A stretch of 64,000 nucleotides of DNA, from positions 3,714,929 through 3,778,928 of the forward strand of contig JAINUG010000087.1 of assembly GCA_029706075.1 (NCBI GenBank), written 5' to 3'. Shown here piece after piece: positions 10,420 through 19,750 of the stretch. The stretch comes from Aldrovandia affinis. Lineage: Eukaryota; Chordata; Actinopteri; Notacanthiformes; Halosauridae. The stretch's first letter is position 1. Each line of letters starts with the position of its first letter. The notes beneath the pieces are model-generated. The model searched no databases, was not told the origin of the DNA, and saw only the letters and a program-made list of their open reading frames with translations. Made by a program: the position numbers and the translations under genes.

Positions 10420-11750
10420 CTGTATTTGTAAGAAAATCTGTATTTGGATATTATAACGGTGGTTGGCCAAAAATTGGTCCCGGGCGGTTTGGGTTTCTCC
10501 GGATAATTGTACTCGGCCACCCCTCTTGAAGGCGTGTTACCAGTAATGCCTCAATGTTTCCATGTAGAATCACAGGAGAACCAGGTCTCCACAGTGAGTG
10601 CTCTTGAAGGGGGTGTAATGAGTTCATCCATGGCTCACCCTTCCACAGGGACATGAGATCCTCTTATGAGTATATGGCTTGAGAAATCTAGCTTCCCAGC
10701 CCCCTAGTGGTTCAGTCGATACCGGTTTAAAAAAAAGTACCTTCCCCCAACCCCCCCAGGCCTCATTATGTCCCGTACTGCAACATAAACTTTCCCCCTA
10801 ATTTCTAGACTCACCGCATAACAGATACCGCCTTTCCATTCAAAAGGCAGATACCCTTTCAACTTTCAGGACAGCGCATTAAAATACTTCAGTGCCCATT
10901 AAAACATTTTATAATAATGGTCTTCGACGTACTTACGTTGCATCCACTTCCGGTATGTCCAATACATTAAAATTCATAACGTTGTTGTTATAAATATTAT
11001 TGTAAAACAAATGAAACCACAGTAAAATGAAACCACGAAAACCACAGGGCATTTCAACTCCAAACTCCTCTTACAGAATGAAGGACATGTCAAAGTACCA
11101 ATCATGTTGCTATACACAAGTGCTGGGGGAGGGTATGTGTTTTGTACTCTGGGCAGCGATTGGTTTAATTGCATATCAATTTAGGCTGCTGGATGAGTGC
11201 GACATTCATGTTTTCAAAGGACACTTAATTTACGCTTATTTTTTAAATCCTATCCATCCACATTAGGCTGAGAGTTTGGATGTGCATGCAGCCTAATTTC
11301 AGAAACTTTTTGTTGACAGTCATCTAATATGGACAAATCACTTCCAGAGGATTGGGGGACAGGTGCAATTAGGCACTTTCTGCTTTTAGATATTGGCACC
11401 AAATGTTTTGAACAGGTGGTATACACATTGGGGATGAACAAGTATTACAATAATTTAACCCCTGACTGATGTGGAATTTGCCAAAAATAAAAAGTTTAAT
11501 TTTTAATGTACATTATGTGTAGACTATACCGTGAATGTTTGGTCATGCATTCCATAGGTTTTGAAACCTCCAAATGGTACATGATGTGCCATTCAAATAC
11601 AGCCATTATTTACATTTACATGCCATCAATTTACAGGCCATCAATCATGCCTCGCCAGTACTTTGTACTACAAAGTTATAATAAGGCTTTATTGAGTAGT
11701 GCAAAACAAGCAAAACCAAAACAGTTTGCCTTTTTCACATGCCTGGGGAT
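10420..11750. other. Intergenic DNA downstream of GRXCR1
   Basis: No gene or clear element. Short open frames occur on both strands without family resemblance. Confidence 0.4.
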
Positions 11751-11754
11751 AAAG

Positions 11755-11935
11755 GGTTTACATTTGACATTTTAGGCATTTAACAGACGCTCTTATCCAG
11801 AGCATTTAAAAGTGCATTTATACATGGTAAAATTAATCATGGTTAGTGCGAGATCGGTGAAGAAGAACAGATCAGTGTAGTAACATCATTGTTGGCAGCT
11901 GCACATCGTACCAAAACCCTGACCAGGAGGTAAAA
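11755..11935 (-). mobile_element. L2-type LINE 3' tail, truncated
   Basis: The - strand carries the same 3' untranslated block as the 3.2 and 25.1 kb copies. It ends in a damaged GGATA hairpin (11788-11803; the last G of the stem is lost) and an AAATGT-like tail. Confidence 0.68.
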
Positions 11936-12364
11936 AATGTGTATATATAATTCAAAATATTCAAATTGCCAACACCAGTTCCGACCATGCAAAGACGTCT
12001 GAGTATTCTGCTTTGGGCAAGTCACTGACACGGATCCACTTTCATGCAAGACAAACCCCTCGCTTTCTGTGTGTCATGTAACTCTACCTCGCACACTCCA
12101 CGCAGAGACAGCCTCACCTCTGTTGTGTGGCACTACAGCAGACAAGTACCTCTGGGGTCAGACACAGCGTACACGCCATTGTCACATCGCTAATCCCATT
12201 GTAATCAAAGAAACGGAAGAGGATGCTGGGGGAAGTGTGACATAAATAACAGGATGCATTGCAAACCATACAAATGCTATTGGACTCTTCTTCTAAATCC
12301 GAGCCAGTCATTCAAATAGTTTCTGTCATTTATTTGAATGTTTTTATAAACAACTTTTATTCTT

Positions 12365-12712
12365 TTAGATTTTTTCCCATTTTTTTCTCCAATTTAGTGG
12401 ACAATTATAGCCTCTATTTATTTAGATTTGCCCTCCCCACATCAACTTGCGGCCCGTCTCTACGAGGCAAGCTAACTCTCTGAGGGCAGCAAACTCTGCT
12501 TCCTTCAAGACGGAATTCGCCCACCCATGTTCTGGTTCTGTGCTTCTCAGTTTGTTTGTGCCGGTTCACCCTCCCCCTGGGGCAGACAGCCAAATGTCAC
12601 CCCTGATTGGGGCTCCCCACCACGGCACAGTCGGGTTTCGAACCACAACCGTGATAGGCAGCTCACACTCGTGAACGAGTACATTAGACCGATACGCTAT
12701 CGGAGGCCCCCC
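12365..12712 (-). mobile_element. tRNA-derived SINE
   Basis: Read on the - strand, the head has TAGCGTATCGGTCTAATG (A-box region) and GGTTCGAAACCCGA (good B box). The body follows with TTGGCTGTCTGCCCCAGGG and a tail near ACTAAATTGGAGAAAAA. Same family as the copies at 6.4, 25.8 and 61.5 kb. Confidence 0.75.
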
Positions 12713-14430
12713 GTGGTCATGTGTTCTTTTAAAGCAAACCTAATGTTCCCCTTTATGAAAGTGCTTCACGAGACCTAGCATTTAGATATCAGGCATCTGT
12801 ATGATGCAAGCTTGATAAGTCCAAGTAATTTATTATAATAGGATGAATTAGGGATGACTTTTCAAAGCCATTGATTAAAAAGAGTTACTGGAAATCAGTT
12901 CTAGATGCCTGCATACTTTTTATTGGAGTACATATAAATAAAATGAATTCAAACAATTATGGAACTCTCAGCTTTTTGCTTGTTGCCAGACTACCTACAA
13001 AAATATTTTTTTGTTGTTCACAGTAGTAGTGAATGGCTGGAAGTCCAGATGGGAAGGCGGAAGTGTTCATTTTTTTAAATGTTTTGCAAATGTTTTTTCA
13101 TTGTTTCCTGTATTTCTGAGCACTGGTAGGATACACCCATACATTGTAAAATGAAAGGGTTCGTAAAATTTTCACATTTCTCCATTCACTCTGAGGATAA
13201 AAGTTTATTCAAGATAAAACTTTCTGTCCTAGAACAGAGCTGCCATATGATCTGAAATGTGTTTAAAATTGAGGGATTTCCATTGTGACATAATGGAACC
13301 GTAGCTATTTAATGTGCTAGATCCAGTCACCTAAGCAGCTGAAATAAGGAACTTGGATGTGTCACAAGGACACATGGATGTGCTGAATAATTTAAGTTCC
13401 CCTAGAATTTAGACAGCTGGGTTTACATTCAATTATTTAGACCCGTGCAAGGACTTTGGGTGAAATCCTATCACTTGCAATTCTCAGAATACAATACTGT
13501 GCTTCCCAGTCCTTCATACTGTTCCTGGAAACTCTTGCCAGGCTGGACGTTGGCCTTGTTCAGTGCTCACAGGTGTTGTTTTATTCACCGGTGGATGTCC
13601 ATAAAGCGCCCTGTTAAAACAGTCCAGAAGGAACAAACTGATCACGCCTGTGCAGAATGAAAGTGTCTTCCTTGTCCAGTAGAGGGCAGTATCTTTGAGA
13701 GGAATAAAGATACTGGTGTCCCATAGTTTTGCCATAGGACGTTATTACGCTACATTTGATTTGAGCCACTGAAAAAATATAAATCTTGAATATATAAATA
13801 GATACTATCTTAATATTTATATTAAATATAGATTATATATTCATAAATGTTGTGCTTTCAAAACTTTTATGCAGTGAAACTATTGTTGTAACTGCACAAA
13901 AAGTCAAGTTATTGTGTTTAGTCTGTATATAAATTCAAGTGATACTAGGATTGAACTAACAGATGATCATGAGCTTTCCCAATATTTTATGAAATACTTG
14001 TTATGCTATAAGATCTACCCCCACCTCCTCAAAAAAATGTAATTCATATATTTTCTTAGCAGCCAAGGAAACGTATATTTTGTGTTTATACAGCTGAATA
14101 TTTTGTGATTCAATTCAGATTAAAGATCCCATTCAGTGGATACAACAGCGGCACCCAAGCCAGGATGAGAACCTGCAAATGTCTGGTTGCAAGCCCAGTT
14201 TCATAGCCACCGCTGAAGTGATGAGGGTATTCGTGATCAGACATGATGGCAGATCAGTGTTCCCTCAGGCTGTTCCTCTGACAGACGCCACACCATAAAT
14301 GAATTGTACTGTCAGTGAATCAGGGGACAGAAGAGGCTCTTATGAATCTGTCAGTACGAGTATACGGGACTCCACACTCTGAGGGTAGACAAGCTGCCAT
14401 TCTGATGACACTGATCAGGGAAACACACCT
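12713..14430. other. Intergenic DNA, no gene recognised
   Basis: AT-rich sequence with no clear element. A block around 13.67-13.70 kb (CCAGTAGAGGGCAGTATC) resembles a motif frequently seen in fish repeats, but no element borders are visible. Confidence 0.35.
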
Positions 14431-14439
14431 GGGGCCGTA

Positions 14440-14574
14440 TGTACAAAGATTATAAGAGTAGGAGTGCTGATCTAGGATTAGGCTTCCCCTGTCCATATCT
14501 TAACCATATCCATTATGAGCTAAAAGGCTAAACTGATCCTAGATCAGCACTCCTAGTCTTAGAATCTTTGTACA
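14440..14574. mobile_element. Palindromic fold-back element (MITE-like)
   Basis: Two arms of about 41 bases, 14440-14480 and 14534-14574, are imperfect reverse complements; each contains AGTAGGAGTGCTGATCTAGG or its complement. The arms start and end with TGTACAAAG / CTTTGTACA. This matches a palindromic repeat common in fish. No convincing target duplication was found. Confidence 0.7.
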
Positions 14575-14599
14575 TAAGTACATACTGTTCTTCTGTTCT

Positions 14600-15300
14600 A
14601 TACATACTGTCCACTCAAAATCTGAATCCTGTAAAGTGATTACACATCACACGGATCCAGCAGCATGCACAACCATGCAAGATATTTTAGATCTACATTC
14701 TGAAATTATGTTCATTGATTTACACATTTACTTTATTACTGTTGCAAATGGAAATTGGATAGCATCCATTCCATAACCTTATAATAGGGACAAGATTTTC
14801 CATAGCAATGTTGCTTATTGGGATACTACAAAAGTATGACCTGAATCTTGATGTGCGGCTCATCATTTGTTGTGACCAGGTATTTTCAACTGCTGGGAGC
14901 ACACATAGTTACAGCACAGATATGTCTGCCAATTGCAAAAGATGTAGACACATTAATATTTCTTAACAAAATGTGTAGTGCAGCCCACACTGCAGATCTT
15001 GAGATCGAGATATTGATTTTCTTCAAGAGTGAATTGATATATTTCCAATCGTTTTTTCTCTGAGCCTCTGCTTTTTAATATAATGCAATGCTAATTTCAG
15101 TCATGTCCATAATTACATTCTGTTTTACTGTTTGGGGAAGACCTTTGTTGTTCATTATTGTTCTTGACTAAACAGTCCATTTTTTAAATCTCCATTTAAG
15201 ATAAATATTACTGATTATTAATCATTTCAAGCCCAAACAAGTGAAACTTGTTCACAATATGGATCGTATCATGGCACATATTGTGATACAGATCAAGTCA
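14600..15300. other. Intergenic DNA, nothing recognised
   Basis: AT-rich, no repeat or gene signature found. Confidence 0.35.
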
Positions 15301-15350
15301 TAACTACTGTCCCTTGGTTCTGGCATTGATGAAGAGCAACACTGTAATGA

Positions 15351-15929
15351 CAAAGGCATCCGCAACCTGATGCACTCCCTAAAAGGCAAGGCACCTCACA
15401 GAGGCAGCAGGCGGTCCTGTCATCCTCCGTGCACACGGAGAAGACCATCAAGCAGCTGGAGTTTGAAAACTCCAAACTGAAAGAGCAAGTGAAAGATACA
15501 CTTCAGGACAAGGAGGAGTTAGCCAGCAAGGCCAGACAGCTACAGGACGCCCTGCAGGAGAAGCTGGATCTGGTGCAAACTGAGCATGTGATGCTCCCTG
15601 GGGAGCTAAAAGATACACAGTGGAAGTTGTCAAAGTGCGAGACATCACTGAAAGCCAACACTTACTGCAGCAATCTCCATGATGAAAATCAAAGCATGCA
15701 GAAGGAAATGGCATTGCTCAAGAGAATGCTGCAGGAGAGCGAGGATAAGAATGTTCAAGTAAATAATTCCCTCCACAATCTGAGGCATTCCCTGGAAGGA
15801 AAAGATTGTGAGGCCATCGCCTCCTCCCAGAAGCTGCAGGAGGCCCTGGCATCCTCTGCACATTTGGAAAACACCATCAAGGAGCTGAAGGAATCTGTAC
15901 AGAAGCTGGAGTTTGAAAACAGTCAACTA
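15351..15929 (+). pseudogene. ANKRD26-like coiled-coil fragment A
   Basis: From 15425 to 15929 an open frame encodes a charged heptad-rich coiled coil with blocks such as KQLEFENSKLKEQ, LQDALQEKL, ELKDTQWKLSKCETSL and LHNLRHSLEGK. An earlier piece, IRNLMHSLKGK at about 15351, is in another frame, so there is at least one small indel. The order of blocks parallels fragment B (17566-18438), which resembles the C-terminal coiled coil of ANKRD26. Compared with B, fragment A lacks roughly 110 residues in its middle. The frame stops being coding exactly at CTA (15927-15929), where a transposon begins. The open frame continues into that transposon and ends at 16005, but those residues are transposon-derived. 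No start codon context or promoter was recognised. Confidence 0.6.
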
Positions 15930-16131
15930 GAGGCCAGTTTACATCAAAGATTCGCAACAAGACAAAACTGTTTTACAACGTTGCAGAGAAAAGTTGAAAC
16001 AGTGTAAATTACCCCGTCTCTAGTCGTCGGAAGTCAGCAAGTGGTAAGTTTTAGAATGTAATGTATGTCAGGGTCATATTTACGTTTTTCCAACCAATCA
16101 TCACGTAGTATAGTGCACACAAAAATATGGT

Positions 16132-16255
16132 GGAGTTTTGGACTGAGGAGAGAGAAGATCGTCGTCTATACGACACCAGATTAAAAAGCTATTCCAATAA
16201 AATGAACAAACATAATGCCCTCTGCCACACTGTGGAGAACTTGGGTGTTTGTGGG
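16132..16255 (+). pseudogene. MADF/Myb-like exon remnant inside the transposon
   Basis: The frame starting ATGGTGGAGTTTTGGACT encodes VEFWTEEREDRRLYDTRLKS and then SNKMNKHNALCHTVENLGV before a GGTAAG donor-like site. The WTEER..LYD..AL....LG pattern is reminiscent of MADF/SANT-type DNA-binding domains carried by PIF/Harbinger-like transposons. It is short, lacks the second half of the domain and could be something else. Confidence 0.3.
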
Positions 16256-16358
16256 TAAGTTGTTCTTTCTCATTTTTGTCTGATGAAATAGCTAACTTTG
16301 ATGCTGACATTAGTAGCCCGCAACAACATAGCTACACACAGTTACAGTCACCCAACTG

Positions 16359-16636
16359 TTTTTTTTCCAACAGAGATAGAATTACTTATGCAGCCACTAG
16401 ATGTCTTACTGAGTTGAACTACTGAGATCCCTGGCTAGAGTTACTTGTAACTACAAGATGTCTTACCGAGGTAAACTACTGAGATCCTTGTTAGCAGCTC
16501 ACTGTTTGGTTGAATATAAAAATGAGAATTTATCAGTGTTGTTCATGGCTTTACGCTGAACATATTTCCAGTAGTTCACCTCGGTAAGATATCTAGTGGC
16601 TACAGAAGTAACTCTAGCTCTGTTGGAAAAAATACA
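16359..16636. mobile_element. Fold-back element with ~68-bp inverted arms
   Basis: The left arm (16359-16427) and right arm (16569-16636) are near reverse complements, both containing TTCCAACAGAG at the outside and the block GCCACTAGATGTCTTAC. Between them part of the left arm is repeated directly (AGATGTCTTAC..ACTACTGAGATCC at about 16401 and again at 16457). It lies immediately before hAT coding sequence. Confidence 0.65.
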
Positions 16637-16649
16637 TATCACTGACAGT

Positions 16650-17100
16650 ACGTCAAACTTGTTTACTCATTTGAGACAACATAACCCAAATGTGAATATC
16701 ACTGATACAAGGAAAAAACTGAGTGGAGGGCAAACCCAGCTCCCCATGGCATTTAAACAGCCTCTCGCTGATAATTCAGACCGAGCCAAAGCAATAACAA
16801 ATGCCGTAGGTGTTCTTTATAGCAGCGGATCTGTGACCATGCTTTGTTGTTGAGAACACAGGTTTTAAACATATGTTGAAAGTGATTGACCCTGCTACAA
16901 AGTTCCCTCTCTTCCGCATTTCAGTACTTTGTTCAGTAAATTATGGCCAATTAGCCACTGTTCACAAAGTTCATAATAAATGAAAATACATTTTATGTTT
17001 TGCTTCTTCTTTTTTTTCCTGCTGTACCGAAAACATACCGAACCTTCACTTCAAAACCGAGGTATGTACCGAACCGTGATTTTTGTGTACCGTTACACCC
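16650..17100 (+). mobile_element. hAT transposon remnant (ZBED/Ac type), 3' end preserved
   Basis: Coding remnants read TSNLFTHLRQHNPNVN (end of a BED-like zinc finger) and QTQLPMAFKQPLADNSDRA, then, in other frames near 16850-16910, VVENTGFKHMLKVIDPATKF, a block typical of hAT transposases. The sequence ends at about 17025-17100 with ACCGAACCGTGATTTTTGTG and TACCGTTACACCCCT, the complement of the well-known fish hAT terminus AGGGGTGTAACGGTAC. Most of the transposase, including the catalytic core and dimerisation region, is deleted. The left terminus was not found. Confidence 0.65.
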
Positions 17101-17565
17101 CTAATACATATAGATAACAGAAGGATAAATGCCTCGCACTCTTTCCCCCAGTGCTGTTGTCTAAAGGATGAATGTAACGTTGGCTTGTAGCAGATATGGG
17201 CTACAAGCCTCACAGGCTCACCTATTGCCAAGAAGCACCCATGGTCGGCTCCAAATCCTTGATCTCTGTGCTTTTTTGCCTCTGCTCCGTTTAATCAACC
17301 ATACAATTGCAGTAAGCAACTCGCTGTCACTGCCATCATCCATTTTTTCAGATACAAAATATCCAGCAACCACTGATAAAGCGTGGTATCAACACGGAAA
17401 TAAAGAGAGTGGTTGTTATGGAAACGATAAACCGTCTCTCTTAGTCGCTTTGATGTAAACGGGCTAGTTTCAGAATGTTGCAGACCATACGTATTGCGAT
17501 TATTTTGCAAGTAGTTACCAGTTTCAACTCGTCTCGTAGCGAATCTTTGGTGTAAACTGGCCTTA

Positions 17566-18438
17566 AAAGAACAAGTGAAAGAGACTGATGCAGCACTTCA
17601 AGACAAGCAGGAGCAAGCCAGCAAGACCAGCGAGCTACAGGACACCCCAGAAGGAGAAGCTGCTGCAAGTGCATCACCAGTGCGTGATGCTCCCAACAGG
17701 AACTGGAGGAGGCTCAGAGGAAGTTAGAGGTCAAAGAACAGTCAGGGACAGATGTGCAGGAGCACTTCAATAACAGGCTAGCTACGCTGCAGGCAGAAAG
17801 CCTGGAGAAAGCAGAGATGGTGGAGGAGAGGAGCAAGGGGCTGGCCAGCAGAAACACCAAGCTCCAGGAGCACCTGAACTGGGAGAGGTCAGAGAGAGAG
17901 AGAACCATATGCTATGTGCAGAAGGAGCTGGCTGACACACAGTTGAAATTGTCAATGTGTGACAAATCACTCCAAGTCAAATCTCACATCTGTGGTGATC
18001 TCCAAGAAGAGAAACTATGCATGCAGCGGGATATGGCTTAGCTTGAAGGACAGCTGAAGGAGAGAGAGGACCAGAACACACAGTCGAAGCGCTGCATCCG
18101 CAACCTCAGACACTCCCTAAAAGGCAAGGAACACGAGGTCATCGGCACCTCACCTAGGCTGCAGGCGGTCCTGCTGTCCTCCGTGTACATGAAGAACATC
18201 AAGCAGCTGGAGTTTGAAAACTCTAAACTGAAAGAGCAACTGAAAGATACAGACTCAGCACTTCAGGACAAGGAGGAGCAAGCCTGCAAGGCCAGTGAGC
18301 TACAGGACAGCCTGCAGGAGAAGCTGCAGTACGTGCAAAATGAATGTGTGGACCTGGAGGAACTCTGGCAGTCTAGAAATGAGCAGGACGCCCATCAGCA
18401 ATGGAATGAGGAGGTAAAGAGAGAATCCAGACTCAAAA
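17566..18438 (+). pseudogene. ANKRD26-like coiled-coil fragment B
   Basis: Encodes KEQVKETDAALQDKQEQASK, then after two frameshifts (about 17645 and 17695) a long frame with LQAESLEKAEMVEERSKGL, ERERTICYVQKELADTQLKL and SMCDKSLQVKSHICGDLQEE, a TAG stop (18039-18041), then LRHSLKGK, KQLEFENSKLKEQLKDTDSA and DSLQEKLQYVQNECVDLEE. The stretch around ELADT..SM..SL..S is, from memory, close to the C-terminal coiled coil of ANKRD26, which acts at centrosome distal appendages in mammals. Two frameshifts and one stop make it a pseudogene. It contains an internal repeat: the KQLEFENSKLKEQ unit and its neighbours match fragment A in the same order. The frame ends where the next transposon begins. Confidence 0.62.
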
Positions 18439-19588
18439 GCCCCTTTCCCACATGGAATCTGCAACATTGCCGGGTTCAATTATCTGGGTAAGCCAGTGAT
18501 TTTCATTGTTCCCATATAAGTCTATACGGAAAAATTCAGTGTAGTCTTTTCCCACATAACATGATCATTCCGGATAGATTAGTCAATACAGGATGTATTT
18601 ATTTGAAGATTTGTTTTTAATGCAGACTTTTCAGTTTGCTAATGATCTGGGCCTTCTGTCTCATTATACCTCGTTCATGTAGGATGTCTATTATTTTACC
18701 ATAGACCACAGCATTTCTGACGGTGCCACAGAGCTATCGATTCATTTTGTGGTCTGCGTGGATAGACAAAAGTTCCCTTGTCTCAGAGTCAGTGCAATTT
18801 CCAGATATGTTCAGTAGCTAAAACAAAGATGCTGCTAACTACCGTTAGGAGTTACAATGGATTTTGATGCTGAGACACTGAACCCCCCCGGCCATATATT
18901 TAACACATTTTATGACCTTTCAAGAGTCAACTGACAAAGGCTACACATTTCTTAACTATGCATATAGAAGACAAAACTAAACAAAACTACTGGAAATGTT
19001 AAATACTACCCAGCTATCAGTCGGCTAGCTAGGTAATGTTCAGTATTTGGCAATTATTTGGCAATGTGACTAGTTAATACAATGCTCTAATGCCACATAG
19101 CTACCCATTTGCATAATGTAATCAGATTTTTATGGTTAATTGCTATCATATAGATGGATGTGAAATGTTAGGAAAATAGCCTCCATAAACTAGCGTCAGT
19201 AGCTAGCTGGATGTGAAATGCGATTTAAATTGTTAAAATAACAGGTTAAATGTTTGGTTTGATCATTTAACTAGCTAGCTAGCTAGTGCATTAACATAAC
19301 TTATTATATTATATTATATATATATTTATATTATGAATGCACTGTTATCTGGCAATGTAAAACCATCATACGTAAGAACGTCGTAACCATTTGCGTGCTA
19401 TATCCGGGAATGTTGCTGCTTTTGTTCCCACTAGAGCCGTGGCGGAAGATTTCCGTAAATCTTACTAGGTCCTGAGCAGGAAAATTGCTGGAGCATCTTC
19501 CATGGAAAAGTGACTCCTGTTCCCACATAACACCAACACGGACTATTACCGGAACATTTACGGATGAAGGTGCGTGTGGGAAAGGGGC
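18439..19588. mobile_element. Non-autonomous DNA transposon with GCCCCTTTCCCACA inverted ends
   Basis: Perfect 14-base inverted ends lie at 18439-18452 and 19575-19588. AAA occurs on both sides (TSD candidate, with one extra A/T pair extending the inverted repeat). The 1.15 kb interior has no coding sequence I recognise and includes TA-rich and TAGC-rich simple repeats near 19270-19330. Removing it together with one AAA joins RESRLK on the left to VSHGVLKTEREQ on the right in one frame. Confidence 0.65.
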
Positions 19589-19589
19589 T

Positions 19590-19750
19590 AAAGTGAGCCA
19601 CGGCGTGCTGAAGACAGAAAGAGAACAATCAAGGAGGAGGAGAAAGAAGGAAGTTGATGAAGAAAAAAGCGATGAACAAGCGAGGTGCTGAAGGACTTTG
19701 TCGACAGGCTTGATCAGCAGATGGAGAAAAAGGCCAAGCTGCAGACAGGT
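19590..19750 (+). pseudogene. Coiled-coil fragment C, continuation of the ANKRD26-like relic
   Basis: The frame VSHGVLKTEREQSRRRRKKE continues from fragment B after the transposon, ends in TGA at 19689-19691, and after a shift of frame reads EVLKDFVDRLDQQMEKKAKLQT. Charged, heptad-compatible composition fits the preceding coiled coil. I do not recognise this part in ANKRD26, so the family link rests on the frame continuity. CAG|GTGTGC at about 19746 could be an old splice donor. Confidence 0.45.

Larger units (their letters stand above)
15930..17562. mobile_element. DNA transposon with GGCCAGTTTACA inverted ends, split by further insertions
   Basis: The left end GGCCAGTTTACATCAAAG (from 15932) and the right end, the complement of GGCCAGTTTACACCAAAG (to 17562), extend as imperfect terminal inverted repeats over about 40 bases (GATTCGC and the GAGAC-like block are shared). 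It is flanked by CTA and TTA, or CTAGA and TTAAA if five bases are counted. A 3-base TWA-like duplication would suggest PIF/Harbinger; this is an inference. It sits inside the ANKRD26-like frame. The interior holds a MADF-like exon fragment, hAT sequence and a fold-back repeat. Confidence 0.65.
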
